64,000 nucleotides of DNA from Siderastrea siderea (lineage: Eukaryota; Cnidaria; Anthozoa; Scleractinia; Rhizangiidae): positions 49,822,533-49,886,532 of the forward strand of contig OZ034967.1 in NCBI GenBank assembly GCA_964030785.1, given 5' to 3'. Below are positions 59,301-64,000 of the stretch, piece by piece; within the stretch, counting starts at the first letter, position 1; the number at the start of each line of letters is the position of its first letter. A program made the position numbers and the translations under genes. A model generated the notes under the pieces. It made no database searches. It saw only the letters and a list, made by a program, of their open reading frames with translations, and had not been told where the DNA came from.

Positions 59301-62300
59301 AACAGTAATTCAAGATTTGTACGAGACCTGCTTGGTAAGTCTTGTTTCGTTGCGTTTTGTCTTTCTTGTGATTGGCCAGATATTATAACTTTGGGTTGGG
59401 CAGAACGTTATTGATTAATAAAATGAAATGAAATGAAATGAAATGAAACGAAATGATAAACTGAAATAAAAATAAAAACACTTTTTAATTTGCCAGCTGA
59501 GACAAGTGTGATATGTTTCCTTATCATTTAACCTGTAGAGCTCCGTGCACTCCTCCTTACTACACAGTTTGCAAAATCCCCGTGTGAGGACCATACCCAT
59601 TAAAGCACAGGGTTTATTCTAGAGCGCGGCTTAACGGAATTTACGCAATCCGAAAAAAAAAACTGCCGAATAAAATGTACGTTGGCGCGTCAAATAGGGA
59701 ACTCAAAATTTTGTCCAAGAATAAGCACTAATTTTCTGAAATAAAGTATTCGAAAACATAACTGACGATAAGATTGATATGACCGTCGCTTTCTCTTCTT
59801 CGTATGTTTCTGCGTTCGCATTCTGCACTTTCTTGAGTTGCTTCTGAGTTATTCTTTTTTCTTCCAGGCATATGTAACGATAATAATTAAAAACAAGGAA
59901 AGTCACTTTTTGCAAGTGACGAGAGCCATTATTTTACGAGAGAAACATCCGGGATTCTGCGGTTACTCGAGTCCAGACCTTCTCAGTCGCTCCTTTCTTT
60001 GACCCCCCTTTCTTGAAAAAGGGCCCTCTAAAATTACAGAAGGGAGCCCACTGGGCCTTCTTCATTGGGCAATTTCTAAAATAAACCCTGAAAGCGAACG
60101 GGAGAAAGCCTCACGGCCCTGCTCGAAACACGTACGCCCCCCCCCCCCCCTCCCACGCGCTATGGTTTTCAATGACTTTTTTAGTAGCGATGAATTTATT
60201 TTTTTTTACCAGGAGCTGATCCTTTAGCTATGTACAGGTGGTCGATTCTGAGAGCTTTCTTCAAAGCTGTGCATGCTTTCAATATGGCTGGCAGACAGCA
60301 TCGTTCAAGTAAGAAATAAATGTTTATAAAGATACCTTTGTTTTAAACAATAACAGCACGGAAAATCATTTTCTGGGAATTTTAAAACAATTACCAATAG
60401 ATTATTTATTTATTATTATTTTTTTGCTGTTTTCCCAGGTGAAAGAGCAGATAATCGTCTTGCCAGTCCAAGAAAGAGAAAGAGCGTAAGATTTTCATTC
60501 TCAATTTTTTCTAACAATCTTGCCTCCTTTTTTGTCGTTATTCCATTCTGGTAGGGAAATTTAATGTATTTCGCCTTTAAATCATGTATTAAACTTAAAC
60601 GTAGCAAATTTTCAAAACAAAAAAAAACAAAAAACAAAAAACAAATAATAATAATCTAAGATAATGTGAAGGCGTTTTTACTCAAGATAAGGAAACAATA
60701 CACGGGGTTGGTCAGGCCAGCTCTAGTTTATCACCACGTGTCCACTTGTTTGGAGACGAGTTGTACAAAAAAGCTTGCATAGTGATACACTGTCTATAAA
60801 GACGTGCTACAACTCATCTTCAGGTCGCGGACAACGAAGAAACTATCGTACGAGATGTTAGTATTGGAGGGGACTTTTGGAGGGGGGGAAGTCTACTGCC
60901 TTAACATTGCGCGCTTGACTTGCAACATCTGATGTAACGTTAAGAATCTTGCTGTGCCAAACTGAGATCAAACGGGGACGACAGACGACGAGTGTTGACA
61001 CTCGATGGGAGCGTGTGAGAGTAGGCGGGGCCTATTTCCCTTTCGTAAACGGCCGTTGCCATTTTTGACGGTCGATGCCATCATTGGTAGCCAAGCCTTT
61101 TGTCGTGGTAGATGTAATATATGCTCTGGATTAAGTCACAATAAGGTAACAAATACATTTTTAAATAGTCTTAGAAAGAACAAAGTTTAAGTTCAAGTTG
61201 AATTTACGTTAAAAGTTCTAGAAAGGGCTAGGGTCACCTATTATGGATGTATCAGTTATGAAAGACAGTTAATTATAATATATACTTTAATTTTTCGGAA
61301 TTGTGGCGGATTGGCGTGGTAGTGTAGTGGTAAGGGAGAGAGATTAGCATACGAAACGTCCGGGTTCGATTCTGAATTGTGAATGTCTTTCTTTTTAGTA
61401 GAAAAACTTTCAATAACAGTTCCAAGATTTTCTAAGTGTCTTAAATGGCAACGACCGCTTACGAAAGGGAAATCTGCGTAGGCGGGCAAACAAAACAAAT
61501 TATCAGTCAAGTTATTTTCTGCGGCGTTTTGATTGGTCGAAAAACCGTTACGTTACTGCAAATATCTGCCTGCAAATAATGGTGTGCTCATGCTGCGTTT
61601 ACCCCATGCGCCATTGCCGGACGAGGTTGAGAAAAAAAAATCGCGATTTCACAGCCAATAACATCGCGAGTTCGTCGACCAATCAGGACAACAAACAGAG
61701 ACTTAAAGCAACTAATGACGATTCACAATTCACTTGACTCTGATGATGACTTCTGCTCACGTTGTCGAAACCGAGTTCAATAATTGTTTTATCATTTTAT
61801 CATTAAATTTGTTTTTCAATATTACTTTCTTAATACGAGCTCTTTATAATCGTAAGAAGCGCACACTACCTTCGCAAAGCAATACCAATATGAATTTGAA
61901 TAAGTAAATTCTTTGAAATACATTAAGTGATAAAAACTAAGGCTGAAAACGAACGACGTTTCGACTCAGTCATTTTCAAGTTCGAGTCCTTAAGTAGGAA
62001 ATTAGCATATGCAATATGTACAATCGTAAAAGATTGGAATTTTAAAATGACGTTGTTTTAAGGCTGGTTTCCATATGATCGATGCGATTGCTGGAAAAAA
62101 CGTTCAGCAATCGTTGCGCTTATATGGAAACCACTCTTCAGCGATCGTTGTGAAATGCTGTGATCGCTACGATCGCTGTGGTGTGGTTTCCGTATGAACA
62201 CAAGAATAACTCTGTAATTGCGTTATACAGTTTGGTACTTTTTTTGTGCTGTCCTCTGGAAAAGCAACATTTTGAAATAAACTTGAATGCTATCCGTAGA

Positions 62301-63727
62301 AATTCAGCTTTTGGATTACCATAGACAAATTGCATGATGTTGCCGTCTCGTTTCCGTAAGGTCACTTATTTGTTTGTTCCCGAACTGTTAACTCCCTCTG
62401 CAGTTAAACTGTTGTGTTTAAAAATGTGCTGATAACGTAAGCTAAAACAGACTGCTGTTTTACCGTATTGTTTCTTTCTATTCCTCTTTTTATATTGTAG
62501 GTTACAGTTCCAAGAGGATCAAGGTAAGTTATGAACACTTGCATGTTCACTTGCATGAACGCTTGTGTCATGTGTTTGAGACCAAAAAAAATTCAATTAT
62601 GTCACTGTTCAGTGATACCCCTTCACACAATAGGTACCGAATGCTCTACATGTGTCACCTCTCCTTAACTCTTATATGTTTTAATTGTCAAATGTATTTT
62701 TTCAATCTCTAGACTGAACATGTTTGATCCAGAAGAAGGGCCTGTCGACAACGAAACGGCTAGTCTCTTCAGAAAAGCTTCTAAAGTTATCAGGTTTGCA
62801 CAGCGTTCCTATGCGCTTTACTCTGGGCTCAGCGAGGGTGGCTGGAGTTCTTGAAGTGGCTAGCAAATTGAATCCTCAAAACTTTCCGATTTTACATGTT
62901 TTGCGCCACAGGAAAGTAATTTATGCATTGAAGATGTTTCTAAACGTCCTCCCTTCCAGTTTTTTTTGTAGTTAAGTGAAAACAGAAAGCCTAAAAGTTT
63001 CTGAATAAAGACGTGTCAAGCAATGCAAAAAGAACATGGGTGGTTGTGTCTAGATAAAACTGAGAGAATAACAACTTAGAGACTAACGAGAGGAGAACTT
63101 TAAAAAGTTTGAGATTAAGAGCTGCGTTATAAGCTTTCGTTTCAACTTGAGCTTGAGCTGTTCGTGTAACTTTCCTAAGATAAGCATGGTAAATTCTTTG
63201 TTGTTCAGCGTCGATAAGAAAGCTCACTCCTCTACTCATGTTGGTTATATTTTACTCCCGCGAGTGCCTAAAATCAAAATTCAAGACAAATCCCAAATTT
63301 CATTTTGTAAAGTACTTAGATATAAGTGGTACTATGAGAAAGTACTGCTGAAGAGGTTTCATTTGAATGGTCACACCATAGGATTTCATCCAAAGACTAA
63401 AAAATTAGAACCACCTCAAGTGTTTCCATAACTGACTCTGGTTTGCTGATTCCTTTGTTTGTAGGAAAATGCAGAGCAACAAACAAACTAACAAGGTACC
63501 TGCTGGTTTGTGTCGTTCACTTTACCTCCATTCGTACCTCTAATTTGTCTTGTAAGTGAAACTTACGTCTGACACTTGTGTTTCTGTTGAAGCCACTGTC
63601 CAAGATCCGCCAGGGTTTGGAAACTAAGCGGGACATGACTGTGCGGACATTTGATTACCTGTTTAGGAACCTACAGCGAGGCAAGGGCACGCCCAAAAAC
63701 CCGCCCACAGTTAGCGCACAGTTTCAG
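44390..63727 (+). CDS. MYO9: Unconventional myosin IX, N-terminal motor part, runs off the window
   Basis: Nineteen exons: 44390-45220, 47740-47834, 50468-50530, 51121-51220, 52746-52846, 54945-54999, 55103-55171, 55453-55542, 55827-55937, 56377-56511, 57640-57761, 58424-58562, 59244-59334, 60213-60308, 60439-60485, 62501-62523, 62713-62793, 63465-63495 and 63593-63727. Phases agree throughout, giving 805 codons so far. Residues 1-105 form the Ras-association-like N-terminal region typical of class IX. The motor has P-loop GESGSGKT (236-243), switch [11 protein letters not shown] (287-296) and switch II DIFGFE (513-518), followed by [15 protein letters not shown]. Basic, Ser/Lys-rich residues from about 715 form the loop-2 insertion specific to myosin IX. 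Actin-binding C-terminal motor, IQ, C1 and RhoGAP parts lie beyond the edge. Myosin IX is a single-headed, actin-based motor that inactivates Rho. The usual NAKT before switch I reads NAST here. The ATG at 44390 is chosen because the RA-like block follows at once. Confidence 0.96.
46646..47052. mobile_element. CAGGGTTTTCAATA-ended element in MYO9 intron 1
   Basis: CAGGGTTTTCAATA at 46646 is mirrored by TATTGAAAACCCTG ending at 47052. The interior includes GGCGGAGAATGAACTACTC and GGGGTATGCTCCCC-type sequence. Its 5' part recurs at 56805-56890, and a related segment (GGGGGGTCCGGCGGCATGCT) occurs near 53870. No coding capacity. Confidence 0.65.
49316..49340. repeat. AAATA simple repeat
   Basis: A short run of AATA-like units near a TGGCGAAGCTGAATAAATAA sequence in MYO9 intron 2, possibly the tail of an old retroposon. 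Confidence 0.4.
50700..50880. repeat. Paired, oppositely oriented tRNA-like SINE heads
   Basis: Plus-strand CCTTGATAGTTCAGTCGGCA and GGGTTCGAATCTCATTC (50812-50880) look like tRNA A and B promoter blocks. Just left, 50715-50790 reads on the minus strand as the same kind of head. The 3' sequences are not tRNA-like, so these are treated as SINE heads rather than tRNA genes. They lie in MYO9 intron 3. Confidence 0.5.
51548..51816. mobile_element. Imperfect foldback MITE
   Basis: TAATAGAGAGGTATTTTTG at the left is mirrored by CAAAAATACCTTTGTATTA at the right, with inner pairs such as TTTTTCAGAGATAAT and ATTATCTCTGAAAAA. About 269 bp, in MYO9 intron 4, with no coding content. Confidence 0.75.
51950..52330 (+). 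repeat. SINE-like repeat interrupted by a family-5 MITE
   Basis: The SINE body (TGACCCTGCGATTGGCTAGC, CATCCCATCTGGAGGG) is cut by the MITE at 52060-52270 and resumes with CTTCCTGCTACAGAAAC. The order of events is therefore SINE first, MITE second. Confidence 0.7.
52060..52270. mobile_element. TTAACCCTTT-type MITE, family 5, copy 4
   Basis: It begins TTAACCCTTTAAGCTCTGAT, contains AATGCATATTCTCCTTACTG and GATCACTTCCTTTATTCTC, and ends GGGGTTTAAAGGATAA. It is nested in a SINE-like repeat in MYO9 intron 4. Confidence 0.8.
52404..52475 (+). repeat. tRNA-like SINE head
   Basis: GATGGCCCTGGTGGTTAGGG followed by CTGGTAATCTGCAGG and GGGCTCAAGTCC resembles tRNA A and B box spacing. The acceptor stem does not pair, so it is taken as a SINE promoter region rather than a tRNA gene. 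Confidence 0.45.
53390..54603. mobile_element. 1.2 kb terminal-inverted-repeat element, GTTGCAATCGGGGG ends
   Basis: GTTGCAATCGGGGGTGGAAG at the left is mirrored by CTTCCACCCCCGATTGCAAC at the right. ATTCATTATTCC-type repeats line both ends. It encloses a fragment related to the 46646 element near 53860-53970 and no visible transposase. It lies in MYO9 intron 5. Confidence 0.7.
55998..56159. mobile_element. TTAACCCTTT-type MITE, family 5, diverged copy
   Basis: TTAACCCTTTGAGCCCCAAT at the left and GGAGTTTAGAGGGTTAA at the right are inverted. It is shorter than the other copies (about 162 bp) and diverged inside. It starts about 60 bp after the MYO9 exon ending at 55937. Confidence 0.6.
56690..56890. 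repeat. Truncated family-6 MITE fused to a CAGGGTTTT-element fragment
   Basis: GACCCTTTCACTCCCAGAGT starts the block, and AAATGAAACCTTGTCAG is shared with about 46590. At 56805 it switches to CAGGGTTTTAAATAAGAATC and GGCGGAGAATGAAATACTC, the left end of the 46646 element. The same junction occurs near 46646, so both loci may derive from one composite. Confidence 0.55.
57128..57396 (+). repeat. tRNA-like sequence split by a MITE
   Basis: Joining 57128-57163 to 57361-57396 gives a tRNA-shaped sequence: an A box within AGCTCAGCTGGCAGGGC, an anticodon loop CTGCAAA (GCA, Cys-like) and a B box within AGGTTCGAATCTTGG. The MITE sits in the anticodon arm, so it cannot make a tRNA. It may have been a tRNA-derived SINE head or a tRNA gene. 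Confidence 0.65.
57164..57352. mobile_element. hAT-like MITE, family 1, copy 2
   Basis: A 189 bp element with ends TAGTCAGTGTAGCAAGCG and CGCTTGCTACGCAGGCTA, flanked by a perfect 8 bp target duplication GCAAATCC (57156-57163 and 57353-57360). The interior hairpin GGGGCGAGC...GCTCGCCCC matches copy 1 at 13006 in plan. It lies in MYO9 intron 10. Confidence 0.9.
58219..58337. mobile_element. Small inverted-repeat element
   Basis: TTATTGAACTAGC at 58219-58231 is perfectly mirrored by GCTAGTTCAATAA at 58325-58337. The inner pair AGTTCTTTTTTCGG and CCCAAAAAAGGAACT is partly complementary. About 119 bp, ending 86 bp before the MYO9 exon at 58424. Confidence 0.6.
58600..58966 (+). mobile_element. 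LINE reverse-transcriptase fragment in MYO9 intron 12
   Basis: The open frame 58643-58963 carries the catalytic YADDT motif. [18 protein letters not shown] block follows, the conserved segment after the active site of CR1/L2/Jockey-like reverse transcriptases, and the frame ends in a stop at about 58961. The fingers, endonuclease and C-terminal parts are absent. The fragment begins about 40 bp after a MYO9 exon. It is on the same strand as MYO9. Confidence 0.8.
59422..59457. repeat. GAAAT pentanucleotide microsatellite
   Basis: About seven tandem units of AATGA with one G-to-C variant, in MYO9 intron 13. Confidence 0.85.
61021..61490. mobile_element. Inverted-repeat element enclosing a tRNA-like segment
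   Basis: Left arm TTTCCCTTTCGTAAACGG plus CCGTTGCCATTT (about 61034-61064) is mirrored by AAATGGCAACG and CCGCTTACGAAAGGGAAAT (about 61442-61473). Between them, 61316-61372 reads GTAGTGTAGTGGTAAG and GGGTTCGATTCTG, a tRNA-like A/B box pair. It lies in MYO9 intron 15. Confidence 0.6.
62060..62200. repeat. Repeat with GGTTTCCATATGA and AGCAATCG motifs
   Basis: GGCTGGTTTCCATATGATCG, a mirrored TATATGGAAACCAC, and a diverged third block GTGGTTTCCGTATGAAC suggest a short MITE with an internal duplication. Borders are unclear. Confidence 0.4.
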
Positions 63728-64000
63728 GTTTGTTTCAATCTATGGCATTGTTCTCATTTGTGTGGGAGATTGTCAGTGAAGCCTTTTGAAATAAGATGTG
63801 ATTAAAAGCAGAAAAAGAAATAACGTTTTGTTTGGCGCAATAAACCAAGGTAGTTATCATTTTCCTCAAAGTTCGTTTTCTTCCCCAGCGGGCTTTTCGT
63901 CTTTAAATACATCTGTTTTAATAGTTTCTTATTTATAATACAGGAATGTTTATAATACAGGAATGAAAGAAAAAAAGAATGAATTTATTTGATCATATTT

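Noticed and set aside
61316..61385. tRNA gene
   Set aside because: A and B box-like motifs are present but the acceptor stem does not pair and the segment lies inside an inverted-repeat element.

Overview
This is animal nuclear DNA: AT-rich, with long introns bounded by GT/AG, metazoan protein families, and intergenic and intronic space packed with short inverted-repeat transposons and tRNA-derived SINE-like repeats. Repeat style and protein divergence suggest an anthozoan cnidarian, most likely a stony coral. That assignment is inference, since no mitochondrial or rRNA marker is present.

Five protein-coding genes can be assembled exon by exon with consistent splice phases. From left to right they are: a small C22orf15/CXorf65-like gene (+, 3170-5724); SAP18 (-, 8575-6221), convergent with it; DGCR6 (-, from 25062 down to at least 20673, last exon not found); PAXBP1/GCFC1 (+, 25223-41053), divergent from DGCR6 across a 160 bp shared promoter; and the 5' part of a class IX myosin (+, 44390-63727 and beyond the window), with an N-terminal Ras-association-like region, the P-loop motor, and class-specific loop-2 exons. 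At the far left is a tandemly duplicated terminal exon of an unidentified gene (491-2996).

The genes look like an ordinary housekeeping cluster. SAP18 belongs to Sin3/HDAC and exon-junction ASAP complexes, PAXBP1 is linked to Pax-dependent chromatin regulation and splicing, and myosin IX is a RhoGAP motor. Nothing in the sequence shows that they act in one pathway.

The accessory-like part is 8.6-20.6 kb. It holds a 1.6 kb near-perfect palindrome flanked by TTAA, inserted into decayed, duplicated coding-like blocks. It also holds hAT-like MITEs with 8 bp target duplications, a possible small secreted peptide ORF, and LINE debris. The same repeat families recur in the introns of PAXBP1 and MYO9, sometimes nested within one another. 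I see no convincing new multi-gene system; the most unusual structures are the palindrome, the nested insertions and the tandem exon duplication.
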